Position numbers and translations under genes: made by a program. The notes beneath the pieces are model-generated. The model was not told the origin of the DNA. It worked only from the letters and a program-made list of their open reading frames with translations, and did not search any database. From Chromatiaceae bacterium (lineage in GTDB: Bacteria; Pseudomonadota; Gammaproteobacteria; Chromatiales; Chromatiaceae), in NCBI GenBank assembly GCA_024235395.1, contig JACKMK010000004.1, forward strand, positions 752,747 through 816,746: a DNA stretch of 64,000 nucleotides, read 5' to 3'. Of this stretch, positions 16,376-25,120 are shown piece after piece (the first letter of the stretch is position 1; each line of letters begins with the position of its first letter).

Positions 16376-18069
16376 AGATCCGAACCACCCTGGGCGTGTT
16401 CCTGCTGCTCGTCGGCTTGAGTACGGCCGATCCCGTTCAACGGCTCTGGTCGGCACCCGCAACACCCGTCGACAAGCATCGTGCAACAGATAGCGAACAC
16501 GGACACGATGATCACACTGACGCTGATCATGAGAAACACGGCGAAGACGGTCATACCGAGCATGACCATGCAAAGGATGATCGCGACCAGTCAAAGCACG
16601 CCGAAGATGCGCACGCTGGGCATGACCACCCCGAGGGCGAGCACGATCATGCGGATGACGATCATGATCACGCAAAGGATGCCGAAGGCGAACACGATCA
16701 CACTGAGCATTCCGGAGACGATCACTCAGGGCACGATCACACCAAGGGCGATGATGACCATGCGGAGCACGCTGACGACGAACACGCAGGGCATGACCAT
16801 GCCGAAGGTGATCACGATCGCGCCAAGCACTCTGAAGACAATCACTCCGGGCACGATCACGCCGAGGGCGATGATGGCCATGCGGAGCACGCCAAAGACG
16901 AACATGCAGCGCATGACCATGCGGAGCACGCTGACAGCCAGCATGGCGCCGCTGCCGGCGCCGGTGACGACGATCACGCGGGTCATGATCATGACGAGGA
17001 GGGCCCGATCCGCCTGACGCCGGCGGTGATGCAAGAGTTCGGCATCGAGGTGCGGGTGGCGTCCGGCGGCAGCATCGGGCGCACCGTGCGGCTGCCGGGC
17101 GAGGTGGTCTACAACACCGATCGGATTGCCCATGTGAGCCCGATGGTGGCTGGCCGAGTGCAGCAAGTCTACGTGTCCGTCGGTGATCGTGTGGTGGCGG
17201 GCCAAATCATGGCGGTACTTGCCAGCCGTGAACTGGCCGCAGCACGCAGCGAATACCTGGCCGCCGTCGCTAAGCTTGAACTGGCACGGGAGAATCTTGG
17301 GCGCGAAAAACGGCTGCTCTCAGACAAGGTCGGTACGACTCGAGCTGCTGCCGCGGCGCGGCAAGCCTATCGTGAGGCCGATATCGAACGTACCCAGGCA
17401 GTGAACGCCCTGTTCGCGCTGGGCTATTCCCGCGAGCAGGTGACACAGACCGCCGCGATCGAAGACAAGGACTTCAGCATCTATGAGCTGCGCGCCCCGT
17501 TGAGCGGCATCGTGACGCAGCGGCATATCACCATCGGCGAGGTGGTCGGGCTGGAAACGGCAGATGCGCCGTTCGTCGTTGCCGACCTGTCGTCGGTGTG
17601 GGTCAACCTCACCGTGTACCAGCGTGATCTGGCACAGGTGCGGGCCGATATGCCGGTGACAATCCAGTTCAGCAGCGGCATCCCCGATGCCCAGGGCACC
17701 GTCGCTTTCGTCAGCCCGGCCCTGGACGAGACCACCCGCACTGCAACGGCGCGGGTCGTGCTGGAGAACCCCCATGCCGACTGGCGCCCCGGCCTGTTCG
17801 TCTCCGGCCTGATCGAGACTGGCCGCGAGACGGCGACCATCGTGGTACCTCACTCGGCGCTGACTGAGTTGGACGGCGAGACCGTGGTGTTCGTGCAGAC
17901 CGATGGCGGCTTCGAATCACGCAAAGTCCGCCAGGGACGGGCGACACCGGCAGCCGTGGAGATCATCGACGGCCTGGCCGAGGGCGAGCGTTATGCCGCC
18001 AACAACGTGCTGGCGTTGAAGGCCGAGACCAATCGCGCGGCACTCGAACACGCCGGACACGTGCACTAG
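16372..18069 (+). CDS. czcB: Periplasmic adaptor of heavy-metal RND efflux (CzcB) with long His-rich N-terminus
   Basis: 565 residues, about 150-180 longer than a usual CzcB. After the signal peptide comes a low-complexity His/Asp/Glu domain (about residues 28-215) with 43 histidines by my count, largely a 20-residue repeat (see repeat). The HlyD/RND adaptor core follows: a barrel start IRLTPAVMQEFGIEVRVASGG, a lipoyl-like part (VSPMVAGRVQQVYVSVGDRVVAGQ), a helical hairpin (LAAARSEYLAAVAKLELARENLGREKRLL), the second half (SIYELRAPLSGIVTQRHITIGEVV) and the membrane-proximal domain. The His-rich stretch probably captures metal in the periplasm. It is translationally coupled to czcC and lies 12 bp before czcA. 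Confidence 0.94.
   Translation: MKIRTTLGVFLLLVGLSTADPVQRLWSAPATPVDKHRATDSEHGHDDHTDADHEKHGEDGHTEHDHAKDDRDQSKHAEDAHAGHDHPEGEHDHADDDHDHAKDAEGEHDHTEHSGDDHSGHDHTKGDDDHAEHADDEHAGHDHAEGDHDRAKHSEDNHSGHDHAEGDDGHAEHAKDEHAAHDHAEHADSQHGAAAGAGDDDHAGHDHDEEGPIRLTPAVMQEFGIEVRVASGGSIGRTVRLPGEVVYNTDRIAHVSPMVAGRVQQVYVSVGDRVVAGQIMAVLASRELAAARSEYLAAVAKLELARENLGREKRLLSDKVGTTRAAAAARQAYREADIERTQAVNALFALGYSREQVTQTAAIEDKDFSIYELRAPLSGIVTQRHITIGEVVGLETADAPFVVADLSSVWVNLTVYQRDLAQVRADMPVTIQFSSGIPDAQGTVAFVSPALDETTRTATARVVLENPHADWRPGLFVSGLIETGRETATIVVPHSALTELDGETVVFVQTDGGFESRKVRQGRATPAAVEIIDGLAEGERYAANNVLALKAETNRAALEHAGHVH
16480..17000 (+). repeat. Tandem His-rich coding repeat in czcB
   Basis: About 520 bp of degenerate repeats encode a 20-residue (60-bp) unit of the form H-x-G-H-D-H-x-x-G-D-x-x-x-A-x-H-x-x-D-x. 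At least three units in register are clear in the second half, alternating HSGHDH and HAGHDH starts, so a 40-residue super-repeat is also visible. Earlier units are more divergent. Repeat number could vary by slippage without breaking the frame. Confidence 0.85.
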
Positions 18070-18081
18070 GAGCGAATCGAC

Positions 18082-21000
18082 ATGATCGAAAAGTTGATCG
18101 ATTTCGCCCTGGGCAACCGCCTGCTGGTGGTGGTGCTGGTCCTGGTGGTGATGGGGGCCGGCTACCGCTCTTACACGCTGTTGCCGGTGGATGCCTTCCC
18201 CGATGTGTCACCCAACCTGGTGCAGGTCTTCACCATCACCGAGGGTCTGGCGCCAGAGGAGATCGAGCGTTACGTCACCTATCCGGTTGAGGCCTCGATG
18301 ACGGGTCTTCCCGGCATCGAGGAAATCCGCAGCATCTCCAACTTCGGCCTGTCGGTGGTCAACGTCTATTTCGAAGACGACTTGGACATCTACTTCACCC
18401 GCCGATTGGTCAACGAACGCCTGCAGGAGGCCCGCGAGCAGATCCCCGAGGGTTTTGGCGAGCCGGAAATGGGGCCCATCTCCACCGGCATGGGCCTGAT
18501 CCTGTATTACTACCTCGAGGACACCACGGGCAACTACAGCCTGGAGGAGCTGCGCACCATCCAGGACTGGATCGTGAAGTACCAGCTGCAGACGGTGCCG
18601 GGCGTCACCGAGGTACTCGGTATCGGCGGCTTCGAGAAGCAATACCAGGTCAACATCGATCCGCAGGCCTTGCTGCGCTACGACCTATCACTGCAGGACG
18701 TGATTTCCCGCATCCGCGAGAACAACGTCAGTGTCGGAGCACAGTTCCTGACGACGAACGCCGAGGAGTTCGTGGTGCGTTCCGAAGGCCTAGCCCATGG
18801 CGTCGACGATCTGGCCAACATCGTCGTCAAGACCGACGACGGTCGACCGGTCTACCTGCGCGACGTCGCGGCCATCGAGGTCGGCGGTGCCATCCGTCGT
18901 GGGCTGCAGACCCTCAACGGCGAGAAAGAAGTCGTCGCAGGTATGGTCGTGCAACTCTACGGCACCAATGCTTCTACGGTGATCGACCGGGTTGAAGCCA
19001 AGGTAGAGCAGGTGCAAAAAGCCCTGCCCGAGGGTGTACGCATCGTGCCCTACTATGAGCAGAGCGAGCTGGTGCAGGCCTCGGTCGCCACCGTGCGCAA
19101 TGCCCTACTGCAGGGGGTCGCATTGGTGGTGATCGTGCTGCTGGCCTTCATGGGCGGCCTTCGCCCGTCGCTCGTGGTCGCCCTGTCGATTCCGTTTTCG
19201 GTGTTGTTCGCAACGCTGGCCATGGGCTACTTCGGGATCTCGGCCAACCTGATGTCACTCGGTGGACTGGCGATCGCGATCGGCATGATGGTCGACGGCG
19301 CGATCGTGATGGCGGAAAACGTTGACCGCCTGCTGCACGAAACGGACCCGGATGAGCCGCGGCATCGCACCGTTGCCCGTGCCTGCCGTGAGGTGGCACG
19401 CCCGATTCTGTTCGCGATTACCATTGTCGTCATCGTATTCCTGCCACTGTTCACGCTGCAGGGTGTCGAGGGCAAGACGTTTCGGCCACTGGCCTACACG
19501 GTGGCACTGGCCATGTTCGGCTCACTATTGTTCGCGGTGATTGCCGCCCCGGTGTTCGCCGACCTGTTCATGCGCCGGCGCAAGGCTTGGCGTGAACAGC
19601 AGGCGAGCGGCAAAGGCAGTCTGCTGGCCCGAGAACCGATCATCGTCCGTGTACTGCTGTATTTCTACAGACCGATGCTGCACTTCTTCGTCCGCCAGCG
19701 CTGGCTGGCCGTGTTGCTGGCCGTCGGCATTCTCGCGGTCGGTCTGCGCGTGTTCCCACTGCTGGGCATGGAGTTCACGCCGCGGCTCAACGAGGGCGAC
19801 CTGATCGTCAATCTGACCATGGCCCCGTCCATCTCCCTGGAAGAGACCAAACGGCTGACCCTGATCGCCGAGCGGCGCATGATGCAGATCCCCGAGATCG
19901 AGTCGGTGGTCAGCCGCATCGGCCGCGGTGAGGTCGGGGCCCATGCGGACCCGATCAACAGCGTTCACGCCCTGGTTGTACTCAAACCTGCGCAGGCGTG
20001 GCGACCGGGAATCCACCAGGCGGCGATCGAAGAGTCATTACGCGAACGCCTCGCCGGCATGCCCGGCGTCTTCGTCAACCTGACACAGCCGATTCAACTC
20101 ACGGTCGATGAATTGGTCGGCGGTGTGAAAGCCGAGTTGGCGGTCAAGCTTTACGGCGACGATCTGAATGTGCTCAAGCAGTATGCCGACGAGATCGCGG
20201 CAGTGCTGAACACGCTCGAAGGCGCCAAGGACGTGCAGACCGAGCAAATCACCGGCTCGCCGCAGTTGCTGATCCGCCCGCAGCGCGAGGCCCTGGCGCG
20301 TTACGGCATCAATCTCGGCGAGGTACAGGATACCATCCGTGCTGCCATTGGCGGCGTCACCGCCGGCCAGGTATTCGACGGTGTGCGGCGCTTCGATATC
20401 TATGTTCGCTACCAGGAGCCGTATCGCCAAACGGCAGACGACGTCGGTCGATTGCTGGTCACCGCGCCCAGTGGCCAGCGGGTGCCGCTGAGCGAACTGG
20501 CCAGCATTGAGACACTGGTCGGGCCGCGGCAGATCACGCGCGAAAACAACCAGCGTTTCGCCACGGTGCAGGCCAATATCGTCGGCCGCGACATCGGTGG
20601 TTTCGTTACGGAGGCGCAGGCAGCGATCGAGCGCGACGTAACACTGCCACCCGGATATATCGTCAGCTGGGGTGGCCAGTTCGAGCTGGCGCAGCAGGCC
20701 AACAAACGACTGGCGCTGGTCGTGCCCATCACGCTCGCGCTGATCTTCCTGCTGCTGTATTCGAGCTTCGGCTCGATCAAGAATACCGTACTCATTCTGC
20801 TCAATATCCCACTGGCCCTCGTCGGCGGCGTCATCAGCCTGTGGCTTTTGGGCGAAAACCTGTCGGTGCCAGCCTCGGTGGGGTTCATCGCCCTGTTCGG
20901 CATTGCCCTGACCAACGGCATGGTGCTGGTGACCTATCTCAACCAGCTGGTGGATCAGGGGCTGTCGGTCGATGAGGCCAGCATTCAGGGCGCATCACTT

Positions 21001-21234
21001 CGCCTGCGCCCGGTGCTGATGACGGCGGTCACGACAGCCCTCGGACTAATCCCGCTGCTGCTTGCCACGGGTACCGGTAGCGAAGTGCAGCGGCCACTGG
21101 CCGCCGTCGTTATCGGCGGGCTGGTCACCTCGACGATCCTTACGCTGCTCGTTGTCCCGGCGATGTATCGCTGGTTTTCCCGCCGCAGTGATCCGGCGGG
21201 TGATCTTTCAAGCCATACAGGAGAAATCCGATGA
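18082..21234 (+). CDS. czcA: Heavy-metal RND efflux pump (CzcA)
   Basis: 1,050 residues, full length for HME-RND proteins. It is an inner-membrane proton-driven pump that moves divalent cations (Zn/Co/Cd class) through CzcB and CzcC. TM1 is near residues 10-30 (NRLLVVVLVLVVMGAGYRSY), followed by the first porter loop (DAFPDVSPNLVQVFT). TM4 carries the charged relay IAIGMMVDGAIVMAENVDR, typical of HME pumps, near residue 400. The second half repeats the topology and ends LTLLVVPAMYRWF. The His/Asp relay and porter domains are intact. It starts 12 bp after czcB and overlaps the next gene by ATGA. Confidence 0.95.
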   Translation: MIEKLIDFALGNRLLVVVLVLVVMGAGYRSYTLLPVDAFPDVSPNLVQVFTITEGLAPEEIERYVTYPVEASMTGLPGIEEIRSISNFGLSVVNVYFEDDLDIYFTRRLVNERLQEAREQIPEGFGEPEMGPISTGMGLILYYYLEDTTGNYSLEELRTIQDWIVKYQLQTVPGVTEVLGIGGFEKQYQVNIDPQALLRYDLSLQDVISRIRENNVSVGAQFLTTNAEEFVVRSEGLAHGVDDLANIVVKTDDGRPVYLRDVAAIEVGGAIRRGLQTLNGEKEVVAGMVVQLYGTNASTVIDRVEAKVEQVQKALPEGVRIVPYYEQSELVQASVATVRNALLQGVALVVIVLLAFMGGLRPSLVVALSIPFSVLFATLAMGYFGISANLMSLGGLAIAIGMMVDGAIVMAENVDRLLHETDPDEPRHRTVARACREVARPILFAITIVVIVFLPLFTLQGVEGKTFRPLAYTVALAMFGSLLFAVIAAPVFADLFMRRRKAWREQQASGKGSLLAREPIIVRVLLYFYRPMLHFFVRQRWLAVLLAVGILAVGLRVFPLLGMEFTPRLNEGDLIVNLTMAPSISLEETKRLTLIAERRMMQIPEIESVVSRIGRGEVGAHADPINSVHALVVLKPAQAWRPGIHQAAIEESLRERLAGMPGVFVNLTQPIQLTVDELVGGVKAELAVKLYGDDLNVLKQYADEIAAVLNTLEGAKDVQTEQITGSPQLLIRPQREALARYGINLGEVQDTIRAAIGGVTAGQVFDGVRRFDIYVRYQEPYRQTADDVGRLLVTAPSGQRVPLSELASIETLVGPRQITRENNQRFATVQANIVGRDIGGFVTEAQAAIERDVTLPPGYIVSWGGQFELAQQANKRLALVVPITLALIFLLLYSSFGSIKNTVLILLNIPLALVGGVISLWLLGENLSVPASVGFIALFGIALTNGMVLVTYLNQLVDQGLSVDEASIQGASLRLRPVLMTAVTTALGLIPLLLATGTGSEVQRPLAAVVIGGLVTSTILTLLVVPAMYRWFSRRSDPAGDLSSHTGEIR

Positions 21235-21683
21235 ATCACTCGATAAGCAATCCTATGTTGGTGTTGCGCTTAAACAGTCAACGTCTGGTCACGCGCGGCA
21301 TCGTGGTATCACTGACATTGCTGGCCGCCATCGGATGCAGCAGCCTGTCACCGAACCTGGCTTCCAATGGCAAGATAGGGATCGACCGGGTAGATTCGAA
21401 AAACGTGATCATCGGACAGACCCAGGTCGCAGCCGTGGCCGATGGTGTTCGGATCTCCGGATCCGTGCGCAAGACATTCCAACAGCGCGGGCAGATTCCC
21501 GGTCACCTCCACATCGAGTTGCTCGCAGCGGACGGTACGATTTTGGAATCAAGCGTCGTGCGGTATCACAGGCGTTTTGCCAAGTCTGGGCGAGCCTACT
21601 TTACCCAGACGCTCGCGGTGCGGCCGGACAACGTCAACGCTGTGAGGCTCGTGCACCATGGCCTGGGAGACCCGCACAGCTGA
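21231..21683 (+). CDS. Small lipoprotein coupled to czcA, unknown function
   Basis: 150 residues. It starts in the czcA stop (ATGA). A basic N-terminus and hydrophobic stretch (GIVVSLTLLAAIGC) end in a lipobox Cys at about residue 36, so it is a predicted lipoprotein. The mature part (IGIDRVDSKNVIIGQTQVAAVADGVRISGSVRK... GHLHIELLAADGTILESSVVRYHRRF... YFTQTLAVRPDNVNAVRLVHHG) looks like a small beta-sandwich. Similar lipoproteins occur downstream of czc-like pumps. No cysteine or His cluster suggests metal binding. Function unknown. Confidence 0.8.
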   Translation: MNHSISNPMLVLRLNSQRLVTRGIVVSLTLLAAIGCSSLSPNLASNGKIGIDRVDSKNVIIGQTQVAAVADGVRISGSVRKTFQQRGQIPGHLHIELLAADGTILESSVVRYHRRFAKSGRAYFTQTLAVRPDNVNAVRLVHHGLGDPHS

Positions 21684-21935
21684 TCAATTCGGCGGGTTGT
21701 GGCGATTTCGCACAAGTATTCATTGACGCGTCAGACAATGTGCGAAAGTCCGATGTGCGCAATCTTCGTGAAGCTAGGCAATATCGCAGTTCGTTCTGGC
21801 GGCCCTCGTAGGCGCGGTGACCACTTGCCATCGTCCTGGTTGACGCGGCTAGGGACTGGTGGTCGGCTGCCCTTCGAAAGGCCGCCCGGGTCCGATTGTG
21901 GAATCCACCAGTTCAACCCATGATGTGCAGCAACT

Positions 21936-24668
21936 TCATCGCCCACCCCGCTCCATCGCAATCCGCTCCGCCACGATATGCACGGCCTCGAGCTCCGTAC
22001 ATCCGCGTTCGCGCATGATGTCAGCCCGCTCGGCCTTCTCGTGCTTCTCGGTCATCGCCAGTGCCAGCGACAATGGCGGTGGGACATTGCGGAACAGCGC
22101 CTCCAGGTTGTCGGATAGCACCACGCCCTCGACGTACTTGCCCGGTTCCTTGCGGGCCGACAGCAGCAGGCTGCGCTGCTCCGCCGAAAGATCCTTGAAC
22201 CTTGCGATCTGTTCGATCTCCTCCTTGGGCATAACCAGACAGAGCCACCACTCCATCATGTTCAGCATCTTGCGGCTGGCGTCCGGGAAGTCCTCGAGAT
22301 TCTGCGTCGCGATCCAGAACCAGGCGCCGAGCTTGCGCCACATCTTGGTGATCTTGACCACGTAACGGGCCAGTAAAGGGTTGGTTGTGATGATATGGCC
22401 TTCGTCGGTGACCACGAGGGTCGGCCGCGCATCGCTCTGGTGGCGTTCGACCAGGTCGTTGATGTGGCTCATCATCGAGATGTAGGCGACGGTCAGCTGA
22501 TCCTCGTAACCTTCGCGCGCAAGGATGCCCATCTCCAGGATGGTGACGTCCGCCTCCGGCCAGCGTCTGCCGGGGCGATTGAAGAAGTGGCCTGCCAGGC
22601 CCGAGCAAAACAGCGCCATGCCGTCGCCCATCTCCAGCGCCCGGTTGCGGCGATGTTCGGGCAGGCTGGTGTTGCGACCGATCGTATTCAGCGCAGCAAC
22701 GACATCTTCGGTAAGCACCTGGTCCTGGCCTGACTCCCGGGCGGTCTTCGCGGCGAGGAAGATCGCATTGCGGATGAGCAGCCGGTCGGCGCGGGTCATG
22801 CGCGCGTCTTCACGCTCGTCGCCACCAGTGATCATGATCCGTGCAGCGATCTCCATCTCACCCAGGATGTCGCGGCCAGTGCCCTCCTCGTCCGCGTCTT
22901 CGTCTTCGTCGTCGGCAAGGGCGTTCGGATCTTCGACGATGCGCAGCCGGCGTTCTTTCTCCAGCAGCCTGAGGGCATCGGCAAACGGTGGCAGGCTGAC
23001 GTCGGCATTGGGATTGAGCGTCACCTGGTTGAGCGTCAGGCCGTTGGCCGCGAAATGCTGACCGAGCAATGAGAACGAGCCCCCAGCCTCGATGATGAAC
23101 AGGCGTGGCCGGTAGACGGCCGCCATCTGCTGCAGCAGATAGACCAGCAGCGCCGACTTGCCGGCCCCGGTCGGGCCGAGGATCAGCATGTGGGCGTTCT
23201 TCTTTCGGTCCTCCCGATGCAGTGGATCGAAGACCAACGGCTCGGCACCCCGGTTGAAGAACACCAGGCCCGGATGACCGGTGCCGCGCGATCGGCCATA
23301 GACCGGCAGCAGGTTCGCGGTGTGGCGCGAGAAGACCAGGCGTGACCGGCGGTTCAGTTTGTCGAGATGCGGGTCATAGGCCATCGGCAGATTGCGGATG
23401 TAGGCGTCCAGCGCCAGGAGGTCGGCTTCCTGCGTGATCGGCTGCAGGCCGTTTGGCAGCAACAGGGCGTTCAGGCGGTTGGTGTTGGTGCGCAAGTCGT
23501 TGAGGTCGTCGCTACGCAGGTAGAAGGCGATGCTCAACGGGTAGAGCTTGTTACCCTGCGCCATTTCGCGCTCGACGGCTTCGGCATCCTCCCGGGTGAG
23601 CGCGGCCTCCGCGGAATCACCGACCGCGGCCCGCCTGACCTGGTTGATGTGGTTTCGGGTCAGGTCCTGTGGCCGCACCGTCAGGGTCAGGACCATCACC
23701 GTGTGCTCGGGCAGACGGTCGAACAGGGCAAACACATGATCGCCGGCCTGACGTTCACCGGTCATATGCCCGATCTCGGGCGCACGTCGCAGACCCTGCA
23801 CTGTGACCAGGGTGTGCGGCAGACCATCGAACCACCATGTGGCGGTGGCGTTGTCCGAACGCGGCATGCCGAGGGTCAGCCGCTCTGCAAAGTCGTACCC
23901 GTACGGCAGGTCCTCGTCGCCGGGATAGGGTGCGATCTCGAGGAGGTTGTCCGGGTCGCCGTCGGCGGGCGCTGGGTTCGGATTGAACCAGGGCAACAGC
24001 CAGGTGTAGAGATCCTCGCCGCTGCCCCGCCGGGCACGTATGCCCGCACTGGCCAGCGCCGCCACCCACTTCGTCGCCACGTCGTTCAGGGCCGCCTCGA
24101 CCTCGATGGCGGGCGCGCGTCTGCCGCCTGGCTTCAGGCGCCGATAGAGCACGGCACGGACACGCCGGGTCTGACCGCGCCAGCGGGTGCCGGTGACCGC
24201 GGCATCCTCGAACAGGCCGCCGGGCCGACTGATCCTCGCCAGATGCGCGGCAACGGCCGCCTGGTAGTGCCGGGTGAAGGTGGAGTCGCGTGCGCCCGGC
24301 TGGGCATAGGCCGCCGCCTCGCGCTGAAACCGGGTCAGACTCGGTTCGTCCTGCACATAGACCTGCAGGATCCACGGAGCATCGTCGAGTTCCGGGATCG
24401 CCTCGGTCAGTGCGGTCTGCACGGCATCGCGCAGCTGGACCATGAAGGCCTCCGTACGCGCCTCGGCGCCGACCGGCTCCAGCTCGAACAGGGCACCTAC
24501 ACTCACCCCGTCCTCTAGCAGGAAGGCGCGACTCTCCGGGATGTATTCCACCCAAGGCAACAGATCGGTAAAGGACGGCGGGCGGTCATAGCCGCGCCTG
24601 ATGTCGGCGGAGCGCACGGCCGGGCTCAGCGGCGTGTCGCTTGAGCGGGCTTCTGTCATGGCCTTCAA
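21936..24668 (-). CDS. traC: Conjugative transfer ATPase, PFL_4706 family (TraC/VirB4-type)
   Basis: 910 residues, full length. It is the cytoplasmic VirB4-like ATPase that powers assembly of the ICE type IV secretion system. The N-terminal half is the VirB4 platform (SFTDLLPWVEYIPESRAFLLEDGVSVGALFELEPVG). Walker A GPTGAGKSALLVYLLQQM lies near residue 495, and Walker B TLVVTDEGHIITTNPLLARYVV near 765, followed by the TQNLEDFPDASRKMLNMMEWW segment. A short acidic insert (DDEDEDADEEGTG) lies between. Its start overlaps the PFL_4751-type lipoprotein gene stop. In related elements PFL_4709 to TraG follow nearby; here the czc cargo intervenes. Confidence 0.95.
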   Translation of the reverse strand: MKAMTEARSSDTPLSPAVRSADIRRGYDRPPSFTDLLPWVEYIPESRAFLLEDGVSVGALFELEPVGAEARTEAFMVQLRDAVQTALTEAIPELDDAPWILQVYVQDEPSLTRFQREAAAYAQPGARDSTFTRHYQAAVAAHLARISRPGGLFEDAAVTGTRWRGQTRRVRAVLYRRLKPGGRRAPAIEVEAALNDVATKWVAALASAGIRARRGSGEDLYTWLLPWFNPNPAPADGDPDNLLEIAPYPGDEDLPYGYDFAERLTLGMPRSDNATATWWFDGLPHTLVTVQGLRRAPEIGHMTGERQAGDHVFALFDRLPEHTVMVLTLTVRPQDLTRNHINQVRRAAVGDSAEAALTREDAEAVEREMAQGNKLYPLSIAFYLRSDDLNDLRTNTNRLNALLLPNGLQPITQEADLLALDAYIRNLPMAYDPHLDKLNRRSRLVFSRHTANLLPVYGRSRGTGHPGLVFFNRGAEPLVFDPLHREDRKKNAHMLILGPTGAGKSALLVYLLQQMAAVYRPRLFIIEAGGSFSLLGQHFAANGLTLNQVTLNPNADVSLPPFADALRLLEKERRLRIVEDPNALADDEDEDADEEGTGRDILGEMEIAARIMITGGDEREDARMTRADRLLIRNAIFLAAKTARESGQDQVLTEDVVAALNTIGRNTSLPEHRRNRALEMGDGMALFCSGLAGHFFNRPGRRWPEADVTILEMGILAREGYEDQLTVAYISMMSHINDLVERHQSDARPTLVVTDEGHIITTNPLLARYVVKITKMWRKLGAWFWIATQNLEDFPDASRKMLNMMEWWLCLVMPKEEIEQIARFKDLSAEQRSLLLSARKEPGKYVEGVVLSDNLEALFRNVPPPLSLALAMTEKHEKAERADIMRERGCTELEAVHIVAERIAMERGGR

Positions 24669-25120
24669 GGGGTGTCGCCATCGTGTTTCGGTGTGTTGCC
24701 TGCCCCAACCGATGGCACCTCGCCGGGCAAGGCGTACTCGACCCGCTCGTACATCGGAAAGGTGGTGACATAACCCGGTACCGGCACGCGCTCATCGGTT
24801 GCCAGGTGCGGGAACACGTACATCCGCAAGGTCGGATTCGGCAGACGCGGGAAGGTCGTCTCGAGCTCGTTGTGGGCATCGCGCGTGTAGCGGTCGAGCG
24901 GCACCTCGCTCGCGGTCAACGGCCGGCCGCCGAGCTGTCCTTGCCAGGCCTGGGGATCGCGCGCCCCCATCGCCTCGACATGGGCGTCATAGATGGCCTT
25001 CATCGAGTGCCCGTCCTGCGGCAGCACCGCCTCTTTGGTGCTGGCACAGCCGGCGACCAGCAGGATCGAGGCCAGGCTAGTCGAGAGACGTACGGTGACT
25101 TGCTTGCGTCGTGGTCGCAT
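24665..25120 (-). CDS. Conjugative transfer region lipoprotein (TIGR03751)
   Basis: 151 residues. A basic N-terminus (MRPRRKQVTVRL), a short hydrophobic stretch and the lipobox LLVAGC predict a lipoprotein with Cys at about residue 25. The mature start ASTKEAVLPQDGHSMKAIYDAHVEAMG is characteristic of this ICE family; the centre contains LDRYTRDAHNELETTFPRLPNPTLRMYVFPHL. It is thought to act like a TraV-type outer-membrane lipoprotein. It overlaps both neighbours (the PFL_4705 gene by 44 bp, the TraC gene by 4 bp), so the operon is tightly packed. Confidence 0.92.
   Translation of the reverse strand: MRPRRKQVTVRLSTSLASILLVAGCASTKEAVLPQDGHSMKAIYDAHVEAMGARDPQAWQGQLGGRPLTASEVPLDRYTRDAHNELETTFPRLPNPTLRMYVFPHLATDERVPVPGYVTTFPMYERVEYALPGEVPSVGAGNTPKHDGDTP

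Noticed and set aside
16480..17000. Repeats in czcB considered as a CRISPR-like array
   Set aside because: The repeats are degenerate, in frame, without unique spacers, and encode a metal-binding protein domain.
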